Part shown: positions 45,422-54,134 of the stretch, one piece after another
Numbering within the stretch: the stretch's first letter is position 1
Layout: every line of letters begins with the position of its first letter
NCBI GenBank assembly: GCA_016789145.1
Contig: JAEUQI010000001.1
Coordinates: 1-64,000, forward strand
Source: Blastocatellia bacterium
GTDB taxonomy: Bacteria > Acidobacteriota > Blastocatellia > Pyrinomonadales > Pyrinomonadaceae
Length of the DNA: 64,000 nt
Direction: 5' to 3'
Made by a program: the position numbers and the translations under genes
Notes under the pieces: generated by a model
What the model saw: only the letters and a program-made list of their open reading frames with translations
What the model was told of the DNA's origin: nothing
The model's database searches: none

Positions 45422-47758
45422 ATGGCAATCACGGAATTCCAGGCATCACGAAAGCCCAACAGGCAAAATGCGGACCGGATTCAACGCATACGGCACGAAT
45501 TATTGAGTTCTTGTTTCGGTCCGCATAATGGGGAGACCTTCCTATTTACATTTCTAGACTACCTCCACTTGCTTCTCCAACCGGGTCCCGACTCCCCTTT
45601 AGCCTTTAGTCTTTGGAGCAACGAAACTTGCGTCTATTCATCGTTTCGAGATCTGTATTATACGGGTAGGTACCCAAGCCTAAAACAAGAGAGTCTAAGA
45701 TTGGCAAGTTGCTATATACGACTTTTCCCCGATCCCGACCAAGACCAGTACAAACTCCTTGTACATAGAGTTGCAACCGATCGTCTCAAGGATCTCGAAG
45801 ATAAGTCGGCGACTTGGTGTAATCACACGTTACAGGCCGAAATACTCCCGATCGCAGATGAGCATTTTTTATCACAGATTTTCTGGCTCTTACATTCGAG
45901 TGATAAGGCTGCTGGTCCAGATCTCGCAATGTTCCCGCGGTTCAGTGAGCTTCTGACCGCCACTATGAAAAGCGAAAGGCCTTCCTACCCAAGTTCTAGC
46001 CTTCCAGAGAATATTGAGAGTGCTTTCGATATAGAGCGCTCCCGTAAATTCTTGGATCCATTCCGAGATGTGCTCGAGGAGGTTTTTAAGGAAATCAGCC
46101 CCGGTCGTCCAGCACACGCAAAACCTGATCTCGGTAACGTGTTTTGTGTTATTAGAACTGTCCAACACAAAGCGAAAAGATTAGAGGCATTTCCGTATAC
46201 TGCGAACCTACTGCTGTCCTCGGGCCAAGTCACCGCACTCGGCGAGTCTTGCGGATCAGTGTGTGACCGAGAAGCCTGTCCCGACGGCGAGACCACGCCC
46301 GCAGAATGTTTGTATTCACTCGAAACGGCGCTCGGGCTCAACTCGAGATCTGCTGCCGATGTTACATTTTGCTCAGGAATTATCGATTTTGGCCGTCGGC
46401 CAAATGACCTTGTCTGGGATAGAGTCGACACCTCGAATCCGGCGGAGCAACGAAGGGTCGCCATGGAGAAAAAAATATACCCTCGAAGTAATCCCGGAGA
46501 GCCATCCCCCTCACTGTATTACGTTCCGGTGCATGTTAATGGAATACCATGGCTCGTACTCTTTATATTCACGCCGGCAGATGGAAAGGATGACCAGAAG
46601 AGATGGGACGACAATTTAGCTTTCTATCGAAACGCTACTCATAAGGCTTTGGCGTATCTAAGATGGAGAGCAGAAGAGGTATACGCAGAAATCCTTGCGG
46701 CCTCGGCCTTTGACAATGTAACCGCTTGGAGTTTAGACCCCTCCTCCGCTGAAAAGGCAATAAACCTCGCGTGGGATACTGCCTCAAGAGTGTTTCCATT
46801 TCCGCGGGTTACCATTCATCGGTCGCACCCGGATTTCGTTTCCGAAGATGTCAACTGTGCTCCTTTGCCTCCAATACCCGGGCGAGGTTATTGGCGAATT
46901 GAAATGGAGAGTGACGTGTCAGTCTGGGGGGCTCGGCAGGTCGAATGGGGTCGTGTGGACATTTCTGTTCTGTTCAAGAAGGTCACCGCGAAACTTGCGG
47001 ATCGCATACGCTCATGGGAGGCAGTAAGTAGAGTTGAGGCAGATAGGTCTGTCGCATACGTCTCTCATTTGCTACTGACGCCGATCAGTGAGGTCATGAA
47101 CGCAGCTGAGTCGCTGCCAAAAAGTGCAAAGAAGAAAAGTGTCTTGTCGAAACTCGACGGGTTGCGTGAGTTCGGAAGATTCGCGATGGCGACCGTAGAC
47201 CCGAAGAAGGGCGCTGGTTTGGTTGGAGCGATGGAGGTACTTGGCCATAACGAATTTGTGGATTTTCTGTGCGGCCGTTGCAGCGTTCGATTGGCCACTC
47301 TCGTTGAAGAGCACGTTTCAGGTGATTCGGATATACGGCATATTGCCGTCCAATGGATTGCAAATCTGGAATCGTCCAAGATCGATTCCAAACTGAACGA
47401 AAGGATGGCCGTAAAATATCATCCGAAGCAGGCAAGGATTGTCGTAGATGAAGCAATCGCCAACGCGGTTCTCGGCACCGTTGGCTCTGACCTGGTGTTG
47501 AGTCTCTCACTTGTCTCTGACGATAAGGGATGGATATGGCTGCAAGTGATAAATTCTACGGTGCTTCCGCCAAAGGAGCTGAAACGGCTGATCGATAGCG
47601 CGAATGGAGGAAGTTCCGACATGCTCGGCGTCGCAAATCTACGAGCGGCCTCGCGAGCAATCAACTTTCCGGACCCGATTTGGTTTGTTAGCGACACCTC
47701 CCATTTTGGAATTAAAGCTGTAGTTGGTTCATTCAGGGAAGCAGCCGAGGATAAATAA
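45422..47758 (+). CDS. Degenerate histidine-kinase-like sensor
   Basis: 778 aa, no membrane helix visible, so probably cytoplasmic. Residues about 1-260 are helical and unknown. About 270-450 include a Cys-rich stretch (ESCGSVCDREACPDGETTPA) and a GAF-like domain. H549 lies in SHLLLTPI, which corresponds to the kinase H-box HELRTP with the catalytic Glu replaced. The last 105 residues fit a GHKL ATPase: N-box VDEAIANAV (675-683), WIWLQVIN (degenerate G1), GVANLRAA (G2). It lies 10 bp behind the ABC ATPase gene and 1 bp before a sigma-54 activator gene, the usual order of a kinase-regulator pair. Kinase activity is not assured. Confidence 0.65.
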   Translation: MAITEFQASRKPNRQNADRIQRIRHELLSSCFGPHNGETFLFTFLDYLHLLLQPGPDSPLAFSLWSNETCVYSSFRDLYYTGRYPSLKQESLRLASCYIRLFPDPDQDQYKLLVHRVATDRLKDLEDKSATWCNHTLQAEILPIADEHFLSQIFWLLHSSDKAAGPDLAMFPRFSELLTATMKSERPSYPSSSLPENIESAFDIERSRKFLDPFRDVLEEVFKEISPGRPAHAKPDLGNVFCVIRTVQHKAKRLEAFPYTANLLLSSGQVTALGESCGSVCDREACPDGETTPAECLYSLETALGLNSRSAADVTFCSGIIDFGRRPNDLVWDRVDTSNPAEQRRVAMEKKIYPRSNPGEPSPSLYYVPVHVNGIPWLVLFIFTPADGKDDQKRWDDNLAFYRNATHKALAYLRWRAEEVYAEILAASAFDNVTAWSLDPSSAEKAINLAWDTASRVFPFPRVTIHRSHPDFVSEDVNCAPLPPIPGRGYWRIEMESDVSVWGARQVEWGRVDISVLFKKVTAKLADRIRSWEAVSRVEADRSVAYVSHLLLTPISEVMNAAESLPKSAKKKSVLSKLDGLREFGRFAMATVDPKKGAGLVGAMEVLGHNEFVDFLCGRCSVRLATLVEEHVSGDSDIRHIAVQWIANLESSKIDSKLNERMAVKYHPKQARIVVDEAIANAVLGTVGSDLVLSLSLVSDDKGWIWLQVINSTVLPPKELKRLIDSANGGSSDMLGVANLRAASRAINFPDPIWFVSDTSHFGIKAVVGSFREAAEDK

Positions 47759-47759
47759 A

Positions 47760-49436
47760 ATGCCAATGTTAGGACAGCGCAAGTCGAACACCCTCAGAAT
47801 CCTAGTCTTAGACGACAACATCGGAGCAGTGTCGGGCGATATCAGATCGGCTTTGAGAGAACACCTTTCCGTAGTTATCGATGATCTTACTGGACTGGGC
47901 GGTAAGGACAGCAGTCCGTTTTTGGTTCCAAATCTGATCAGTGGAGAAAAGGTATTTTTGATTTTTCGGTGTAACAAGGTGTCTGACGCGGCGTTGGAAA
48001 CGGTCCGTGCCCAAATTGAGGCCGGGACATTCGGTCGGGACTTCGATCTTGTTTTGCTCGACGACAATTGGAGGGGCCACGATTTTGGTGGTCAAGAAGT
48101 TTTGTTGCCTCTGGCCTTCGCGAATTTGCATGGTTCTGGAGAGGGGTTGCCGATCGTTGCACTTTTCACACAGCACTGGGATACAGACAGGATCCAAAGA
48201 TACTTTCGTTCGATTTTCGAGGGGGAGATTGATTGGAATCGAATCGCAGCATGTCCGAAAAATGATCCGATCCAATTCATCAGCCTCCTTTTTCGCGCCC
48301 TTGGAACGAAGAGGGCCTCTCTCCAACACGAAGAGACAATGGAAGCTCTCATTGAAGCGGAGGTTGCACTACAGGTGATAGGATCATCCAAAAATAAGTA
48401 TCCTGAAATCGTTGGCGACAGCAAGCCTATGATTGCGCTGAAGCGTCTGATTGATCGCGTCGCAGAAAGCGATGGGCGGATAGTTATTGAAGGAGAAAGT
48501 GGTGTCGGGAAGGAGTTGGTGGCAAAAGCTATTCACAATAATAGTTCGCGGAAAGATAAAACTTTCATCGGCCTGAATTGCGGTGCTCTTGCCGAAACAT
48601 TACTTGAGAGTGAGCTTTTTGGACACAAAAAGGGATCTTTCACTGGAGCGACAGAGAACAAGATCGGATTTCTACAGGCGGGTAACGGTGGAACGCTTTT
48701 TCTCGATGAAATCAATAACATGTCGCCTGCTTTACAAGCTAAATTGTTGAGGGCACTGCAAGAGAAGGAAGTTATGCCTGTCGGAGCGACGAGCCCCGTT
48801 CCCTTTGATACGCGTATCATTTCAGCGAGCAGCGAGAATCTTGAAGGGCTAGTGAACGAAGGACGCTTTAGAGGAGACCTCTACTATCGATTAAATGTAG
48901 TTCCCTTGTATATACCACCTCTTAGAGACCGCAAAGGCGATTTGCCTGCCTTGGTGGATCACTTCCTGAAGCGATTTCGTATTGGAAACTGCTTCTTCTC
49001 GGAAGCTGCTGTCGAGACACTATCGGCTTACCAATGGCCCGGCAATGTTCGAGAACTTGAGAACGTAATAGAGCGGGTCAGCATAATTAGGGACAAAAAT
49101 ACTCAAGAACTCAGTATCGATTTGCTTCCAGATAATATGAAAGGTGATTTTACACCTCTAGTTAATAGAGAATTCGACGGAAAAGCTATTTTCGAGGAAT
49201 GCTTACGGCTCGAGGTCATTAGGGACAACTCCAAGGATAAGAAGTACAAACTAATGTTGAAATTATGTGAGGCGGGCGGCGAGGAAGTGACCGACGAAGA
49301 GCTTCGATCAATTGGGTTCGAACCGGGCAGCACAAATCTTTCCTCGACCCAAACCGTGCTTAGAAAATCGATGATAGGGAAAGAAATTGGTTGGAAAATC
49401 GCCAGTGGGAGAGTGGCTCTAATACGAGACCGGTAG
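47760..49436 (+). CDS. Sigma-54-dependent response-regulator activator
   Basis: 558 aa from the ATG at 47760, directly after the kinase stop. N-terminal receiver-like domain (LVLDDN, acidic pair at 18-19; FDLVLLDDNWRG, likely phospho-Asp101). AAA+ domain: GESGVGKE (245-252), GSFTGA loop (292-297, Ser in place of Ala of GAFTGA) that contacts sigma-54, LFLDEI (313-318), RGDLYYRLNVVPLYIPPLRD, YQWPGNVRELENVIERV. The C-terminus (LMLKLCEAGGEEVTDEELRS) is not a typical Fis helix-turn-helix but could be another DNA-binding fold. Probably activates the -24/-12 promoters at 41240 and 51824. Confidence 0.88.
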   Translation: MPMLGQRKSNTLRILVLDDNIGAVSGDIRSALREHLSVVIDDLTGLGGKDSSPFLVPNLISGEKVFLIFRCNKVSDAALETVRAQIEAGTFGRDFDLVLLDDNWRGHDFGGQEVLLPLAFANLHGSGEGLPIVALFTQHWDTDRIQRYFRSIFEGEIDWNRIAACPKNDPIQFISLLFRALGTKRASLQHEETMEALIEAEVALQVIGSSKNKYPEIVGDSKPMIALKRLIDRVAESDGRIVIEGESGVGKELVAKAIHNNSSRKDKTFIGLNCGALAETLLESELFGHKKGSFTGATENKIGFLQAGNGGTLFLDEINNMSPALQAKLLRALQEKEVMPVGATSPVPFDTRIISASSENLEGLVNEGRFRGDLYYRLNVVPLYIPPLRDRKGDLPALVDHFLKRFRIGNCFFSEAAVETLSAYQWPGNVRELENVIERVSIIRDKNTQELSIDLLPDNMKGDFTPLVNREFDGKAIFEECLRLEVIRDNSKDKKYKLMLKLCEAGGEEVTDEELRSIGFEPGSTNLSSTQTVLRKSMIGKEIGWKIASGRVALIRDR

Positions 49437-49618
49437 CCCCGGCAGCAACGAATGAAACTAGACCATCACGGAACGGTATCTCACTGGACATCGGAAACCA
49501 ACTGACCTAAGCCTCCGCAAGTGCACCGATCATGTGGGTCACCGCTTATTCCAGTCTGGTCCACCCGCCCCCGCCGCGTTGGCAACAACGGCAGCAATGT
49601 TTTAGGTGTCGCGGCCAA

Positions 49619-49925
49619 CTACGACGCCCACGGATGCCGCCCGTCCGTCAAGATCACCCATTTTACGAGCTGATCGGCCGCGGCCTCATAAATCTGGCCG
49701 AAAAGACCGTCCAGATAGATACCGACCGAATTGACCGACCCGGGCCGGATCAGCCTGTCGATGGTCATTTGTAGGACAGGCGTGCGGTTTCTGTCCTGCA
49801 TGATACGTGCCGCTTCAGCTTTGGCCTTATCATCTTGTTCTCTGCCGACCGCCTCGACTAACGTATGATTTGAGCCTTAACAAGGTCTGATTTCTGTACT
49901 TTAGCTTCTATAGTCTTAGGCCGAC
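49619..49925 (-). pseudogene. Degenerate copy of the C-terminal part of the vWA-like gene
   Basis: The minus strand reads QDRNRTPVLQMTIDRLIRPG, SVNSVGIYLDGLFGQIYEAA and ADQLVKWVILTDGRH. The intact neighbour has QDRNRIAVAQALNDVTVETL, SINSACTDLDGVFGQIDEAP and ADHLMIWIILTDGRQ. Upstream sequence continues the match (AKVQKSDLVKAQII) but in shifted frames. A decayed tandem duplication. The flanking 49437-49618 holds no gene. Confidence 0.75.
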
Positions 49926-49968
49926 ATCCCGTTTCTTTTGGTTGGCGGCACACCAACGTACCGAATCG

Positions 49969-51768
49969 TTAGTTTGTCGCCGCCGCGGCGGCGACCGCCT
50001 TGGAAACGGCGGATGCAATGGCGGGATTATCCGGCGAAATAACAACCGCCCAAGGACAGGCATCGAGGACCATCTTCTTGCGGATCGTGAAATCCTCACG
50101 TCCCGCAGCAGGGTCGCCCGGTATGATCATCACTACCACAGCCTTGTTTTTCTTAGGATTTAACAATGGCTGAAGTTGGCCCCGACCACGGCAGTTCTGG
50201 CGGCCGTCGGTCAGGATTATCCAGATCATAAGGTGATCGGCTGGTGCTTCGTCGATCTGCCCAAACACACCGTCGAGATCGGTACAGGCTGAGTTGATCG
50301 ATGGCGATGGGATCAGCGTCTCGACGGTCACATCATTTAGAGCCTGGGCAACGGCGATGCGGTTTCGGTCTTGCATTGTCGCTGACGCAGCGACCTTCGC
50401 CTTCTCGTCTTGCTCTTTTCGCGCGGCCTCGACTGAGGGTATGATCCCGGCCTCGCCCATGTCGGTTTTCTTTACCTCAGCATCCATGATCTTAGGCATT
50501 TCGATCCGCTTCTTTGGTTCGGGAGCCCAACCGTTAGGACCGAACCAACCGACATTCACGACGGCGGCCTTGTGTTCAAGGACAATGTCAGGTAGATCCC
50601 GCTTCAAGTTTTCGCCGCCCGCTCGATACGCCGGTTCATTCTTGACGCCGGAAGCATCGGCTAAAAGCTGTACGGTTGCACTTTGCTCGACCGGCACCGC
50701 TGTAACCTGCGACGGTTCGACACAGCCCGACAAGCCCAATGCCGCAATGGCGATCAGGATCGCTGCCAGAGTTCCGGTCGGGCCGGCTCCACGGCCATTC
50801 GCAGGTAGTCCGGGCGATCCGTTTGGGTCCGCCGCCGTATCGGCTACAGTCGTAATGGTTGTTGTCTGAACAGGCATTCTCGCAGCTGAAGGTAGCGACA
50901 TAAGTTCGGATGGGGTAATAGTACCGAAAACCGCCGCCGGGATGGGAGGCGGCGGCACCGGTAATGCCGGAGTTGCAGGTGGTAACGTGCCTGCAACGCC
51001 GTTGTTGTTCGGGCCGTCGAGCCTGCGAAGCTCATCAGTCCAGGCGTGATACGCATTCAAGATCAGCACACGCTCGGAAAGCAGGGCCTGATATTCTCGA
51101 GAGTCGTCAACCGACCACATCAAAATATCGCCGATCACCTTTAGGCTCGATCCGAATATAATAAATGAAGCGGCGGCGATGAACGGCGCAGCGCTCAGCA
51201 AGGGGCTGATAGCAAGCAAGCTGCTGCCGGGCAATAACCTCGCAGCCACGAACAGTGTACCCGCAAAGAGCATTGTCAAAAATGACGGCAACGCAACGTA
51301 ACGCGTCAAGATCTGCAATGTCCGCGGAGGATCGCCAATCTTATCGGCCAGCACATGGAGGCCACGCTCGACCACAAAGGCGAACGCCCAGGTTAGGATT
51401 CCGACGCCGAGACCGACCGCAGTGCTCGTAAAAACCGATTCCCACTTTTCAAAAACGAGCGCCGCTGCCGTAACCGCCGCGAGGACAACCTCGATCGCGA
51501 TCGAGACTTGGCCGCCACCGCGATACCGACGACCTTTACGCGTTTGGTCATTAAGCTCGTTTGGTTTCTCGTCTGCTCGGACCGGGCGGCCGAACTCAGA
51601 CTTGCGCCGTCGAAACTTCTCGATGCGGCTCAAGATATACTCACTGATGCGATAATAAAGATCGCCGGCGAGGATTATCGCTGCTTCAAGTGCACGCCTC
51701 CTGCCTGCAACATCGTCGCCCGTCGCGTCGATGTTTTGTTGGGCTTCCTTCAATTCCTTCTCAAACAT
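49969..51768 (-). CDS. Membrane protein with von Willebrand-A-like C-terminus, sigma-54 controlled
   Basis: 599 aa. ATG at 51768 with AAGGAGGG 6 bp upstream. N-terminal coiled coil (FEKELKEAQQNIDATGDDVA), four hydrophobic helices at about 90-230 (VSIAIEVVLAAVTAAALVFE, VGLGVGILTWAFAFVVE, FLTMLFAGTLFVAARLL, LLSAAPFIAAASFIIF), a Pro-rich linker, then GTLAAILIAIAALGLSGC, which looks like a complete lipoprotein signal with lipobox in mid-protein. The C-terminal 220 residues have vWA-type strands (VQLLADASGV as a partial MIDAS and IWIILTDGRQ). Two formerly separate genes may be fused. It faces the sigma-54 operon and shares its promoter type and upstream motif. Confidence 0.7.
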   Translation of the reverse strand: MFEKELKEAQQNIDATGDDVAGRRRALEAAIILAGDLYYRISEYILSRIEKFRRRKSEFGRPVRADEKPNELNDQTRKGRRYRGGGQVSIAIEVVLAAVTAAALVFEKWESVFTSTAVGLGVGILTWAFAFVVERGLHVLADKIGDPPRTLQILTRYVALPSFLTMLFAGTLFVAARLLPGSSLLAISPLLSAAPFIAAASFIIFGSSLKVIGDILMWSVDDSREYQALLSERVLILNAYHAWTDELRRLDGPNNNGVAGTLPPATPALPVPPPPIPAAVFGTITPSELMSLPSAARMPVQTTTITTVADTAADPNGSPGLPANGRGAGPTGTLAAILIAIAALGLSGCVEPSQVTAVPVEQSATVQLLADASGVKNEPAYRAGGENLKRDLPDIVLEHKAAVVNVGWFGPNGWAPEPKKRIEMPKIMDAEVKKTDMGEAGIIPSVEAARKEQDEKAKVAASATMQDRNRIAVAQALNDVTVETLIPSPSINSACTDLDGVFGQIDEAPADHLMIWIILTDGRQNCRGRGQLQPLLNPKKNKAVVVMIIPGDPAAGREDFTIRKKMVLDACPWAVVISPDNPAIASAVSKAVAAAAATN

Positions 51769-51823
51769 ATAACCCTCCTTCAGGAAAAAGTAGATTCGAA
51801 CTTTGCTGTTCGGCATTCTTAAT

Positions 51824-51840
51824 TGCAACCTGTGTGCCAG
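51824..51840 (-). promoter_or_regulatory. Predicted sigma-54 promoter of the vWA-like gene
   Basis: Minus strand CTGGCACACAGGTTGCA: GG at 51838-51837 and GC at 51826-51825, exact 12-bp period and full consensus TGGCAC/TTGCA. Predicted start of transcription near 51813, 45 bp before the ATG at 51768. Confidence 0.75.
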
Positions 51841-51916
51841 GAGAACACGCAGGGTTAACCTATTGAGAAGAAAGAGCTTAGCTGGGAGCGTGGTGAGATC
51901 TTGAAAGGACCATCAC

Positions 51917-51947
51917 ACATGACATCACGTCATGTCAGTCAGTGACA
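51917..51947. promoter_or_regulatory. Candidate upstream activator site of the vWA-like gene
   Basis: Dyad ACATGACATCACGTCATGT (51917-51935) containing the same ATGACATCACGT as 41155-41166; its centre is about 113 bp before the predicted start. A second dyad, TGTCAGTCAGTGACA (51933-51947), overlaps its edge. Confidence 0.6.
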
Positions 51948-52268
51948 CCGGTGCAGATCGGCGCTCAACTTCCTTTGAACTCGTTCTTATGTTTGCGTCA
52001 GAGTAATTTGCTAGACACGATTTTGGTTTTTCGATCTGCTGTCAAAATCGATTTTGTGCCGATGAGAGGTGGCAGTCAGAGCCTGCGTATTGAGACGGGA
52101 AAGTTTACATCGGTAGTTAATGTCTTGATCGACAGATCCGACGTATTTGCACTCCAATTGTATCTTCGCCTTCTCACATAACGCAGTCTCATCGAACTTC
52201 GCTGCACCTCGCGACAAACCGATGCGCTTGGAATCCTATTTTTCATTAACGCGAAGAAAATCCGCCAT
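51948..52268. other. Intergenic, no gene seen
   Basis: About 320 bp between the activator site and the integrase stop codon. A plus-strand frame at 51942-52181 has no ribosome site and no recognisable protein. Confidence 0.4.
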
Positions 52269-53492
52269 TTAGTTGATAAGTTCGCTCTCCAATACAACAC
52301 GGCCTTTGCCGATGTAGTCCGTCATTGCATCCGCTATATTTCGGACGGTCTGACTGCTTGGGTTGACGTAGCGAGCAAAGGTAGTCCATTGAGAATGCCC
52401 CGACACCTTCATGATCTCCATCGGCGGCAGACCAGCGTTGACCATCCTGGTGATCGCCGTGTGGCGAAGGTCGTGAAACTGCAGTCCGGCGATTCCCGCA
52501 TCGGCAGATACCGTTGAAAACGATTTCTTAATATCAGTCAATCCGAAGACGGAGCTGTCTGGATCCTTAAGCGATATATCCCATAGGCGCACGAGCTCGT
52601 CCGTGACCCGCTGCGTCATTCCAACGACTCGAGACTTTGAAGTTTTGCTATTGAAGGCGGTCACCGTGATCAAGCGTTGCTCAAAATCTACGTCCTTCCA
52701 GCGAAGTTTGAAGAGTTCTCCTTTTCGCATCGCGGTATCTAAGGCTACGACAACCAAAGCCCGCAGCAATTCCCTTCCGCCCTTCAATTTGGCTTTGATT
52801 TGCTTTCCGCTACGTTCGTAGGTGATCTCGCGTTCCCCTTCGCACGCAGCGAGAAATCGAGATTCTTCATCGAACGACATCGTACGTTCTCGCTTAACCT
52901 CATCTGAGGTTGAGATCAGAGGAGTTCCGAGTTCAAATGGTGATTGGTGGATCCATCCGTTCTGTACCGCGAACCGCATCATCGTTCGCATCAGAGCGAG
53001 CGTCCGGTTGACGTCTGCTATACTCCGCTCACCGCGCTTCGATTTGGTTTTCAGGCGCAAGGCTTTGAACTCCTCGATATCAGTGTGAGAAATATTGCGT
53101 AACAGGTAGGCACCAAAATGTTGTTTCAACACTCCTAGGTAGTGGAGAACCGGTTTCACTGATCGCAGGCCAGCGACCTTCCGTTCGGCACCGTTGTTAC
53201 CATGATACTCAGCCGGTTTAAGCTTGTGCTTTTTGTAGGCCTCAGCCAGCTTGCGAAACGTGACTTTATCGCCCTCGATTGCCTTCTCGCCACGCCTGCT
53301 ATACTTATCCTGTAATTCGTCCCGCAGACGCCGAGCGTGGCTCTTATTGTCGGCTTTTGCGACGTATTGCTTCTTCTTTCCATTGCCGTCAATGCGAATA
53401 ATTCGAGCATAAAAGTACGTATTTCCGTCTTTTTCTTTCTTTTGTATAATACCCCAATCGCGAGAACTCTTTTCATTAGCCGTATTTACCAT
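52269..53492 (-). CDS. Tyrosine-type integrase of the element
   Basis: 407 aa. An N-terminal arm-binding domain (about 12-75, WGIIQKKEKDGNTYFYARII), a SAM-like core-binding domain (about 115-185) and a catalytic domain with Arg256 (ALDTAMRKGEL), Lys283 (NSKTSK), His340 and Arg343 (FHDLRHTAITRM), His366 (SGHSQWT) and nucleophile Tyr375 (FARYVNPSS). All catalytic residues are present. It reads away from the adjacent attachment site, and a 25-bp repeat precedes its start codon at 53492 by 7 bp. Integrates the element into the 3' end of tRNA-Thr(CGT). Confidence 0.95.
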   Translation of the reverse strand: MVNTANEKSSRDWGIIQKKEKDGNTYFYARIIRIDGNGKKKQYVAKADNKSHARRLRDELQDKYSRRGEKAIEGDKVTFRKLAEAYKKHKLKPAEYHGNNGAERKVAGLRSVKPVLHYLGVLKQHFGAYLLRNISHTDIEEFKALRLKTKSKRGERSIADVNRTLALMRTMMRFAVQNGWIHQSPFELGTPLISTSDEVKRERTMSFDEESRFLAACEGEREITYERSGKQIKAKLKGGRELLRALVVVALDTAMRKGELFKLRWKDVDFEQRLITVTAFNSKTSKSRVVGMTQRVTDELVRLWDISLKDPDSSVFGLTDIKKSFSTVSADAGIAGLQFHDLRHTAITRMVNAGLPPMEIMKVSGHSQWTTFARYVNPSSQTVRNIADAMTDYIGKGRVVLESELIN

Positions 53493-53499
53493 GGATTTT

Positions 53500-53524
53500 T
53501 ACTCACACCTTTACTCACACCTTG
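53500..53524. repeat. 25-bp element-end direct repeat, right copy
   Basis: Exact copy of 2655-2679 (TACTCACACCTTTACTCACA, CCTTG). It lies between the integrase start and the right attachment core, 120 bp from the latter; the left copy is 55 bp from its core. Confidence 0.65.
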
Positions 53525-53643
53525 GGCGATATTTCGGGATAATTCTAGCAATTTCAAGATGACTCGTCAATCCCCTAACCCATTATTCTATTGCATGTTA
53601 CAGCTATTTGAGGCCTTGAGAGAAGTTGAGAAAATTGGCGTTT

Positions 53644-53708
53644 TTCGATTCGTAATCGAAAGGTCGTCGGTTCGACTCCGATGGGCGGCTCCACATTAGA
53701 CTGCATTA
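53644..53708 (+). repeat. attR core: 3' part of tRNA-Thr
   Basis: 65 bp identical to 2535-2599, covering the tRNA from the anticodon stem to CCA plus 15 bp. The 5' half of the tRNA is missing, so it is not a functional gene. Confidence 0.9.
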
Positions 53709-53731
53709 CATATAATACATTCCGAATAACA

Positions 53732-53759
53732 AAGCGGCTCGCAAGAGCCGCTTTTCTTA
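53732..53759 (+). terminator. Copy of the tRNA-Thr terminator
   Basis: Hairpin GCGGCTC-GCAA-GAGCCGC and TTTTCTTAT. Identical in its stem to the copy at 54952 and one base different from the copy at 2622. Confidence 0.7.
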
Positions 53760-53870
53760 TCTGCAAAGGTTGGCATCGCCTTACGCTATTTCAGCCTCAT
53801 TACTGTGAACGACTACGCAGCAACGTGAAAGTCATTCCAAATTCGATAAACTTCGGATACAATACTATCG

Positions 53871-54134
53871 ATGAAACCAGGCGAAGACATTGTCGAACGA
53901 GGCATCAACGATCTACGAACCGGAGTTGAGACGGTCGATTCGCTACTCGTTTTGATCGGCGCACCTCGCTTGAGACGACTTGGCTTCGACGTGCCAAACA
54001 GCGTTGTCGCATCGCCCGAACATCGCCTCTATCAATTGCTTCAGCGATCCCACGCCAACGCTGCTCATTCCAAATACAATGCCCTCATCCGCCGTTTAGT
54101 AAGCTTCGAACGAGCCTCGGAATGCGCGAACTAG
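53871..54134 (+). CDS. Small protein, probable antitoxin partner
   Basis: 87 aa, helical, no recognised domain (MKPGEDIVERGINDLRTGVE, then TVDSLLVLIGAPRLRRL). It overlaps the start of the nucleotidyltransferase gene by 13 bp, as in toxin-antitoxin operons. The role is inferred only from that coupling. Confidence 0.5.
   Translation: MKPGEDIVERGINDLRTGVETVDSLLVLIGAPRLRRLGFDVPNSVVASPEHRLYQLLQRSHANAAHSKYNALIRRLVSFERASECAN

Noticed and set aside
49532-49774. Plus-strand frame of 80 aa
   Set aside because: Low-complexity shadow opposite the decayed copy of the vWA-like C-terminus.
51942-52181. Plus-strand 79-aa frame
   Set aside because: No ribosome site, no recognised protein, and it overlaps the dyads upstream of the vWA-like gene.
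53575-53766. Minus-strand frame with SNVEPPIGVEPTTFR
   Set aside because: Antisense translation of the tRNA-Thr fragment; a well-known annotation artefact. The same holds for the frame at 54850-55056.
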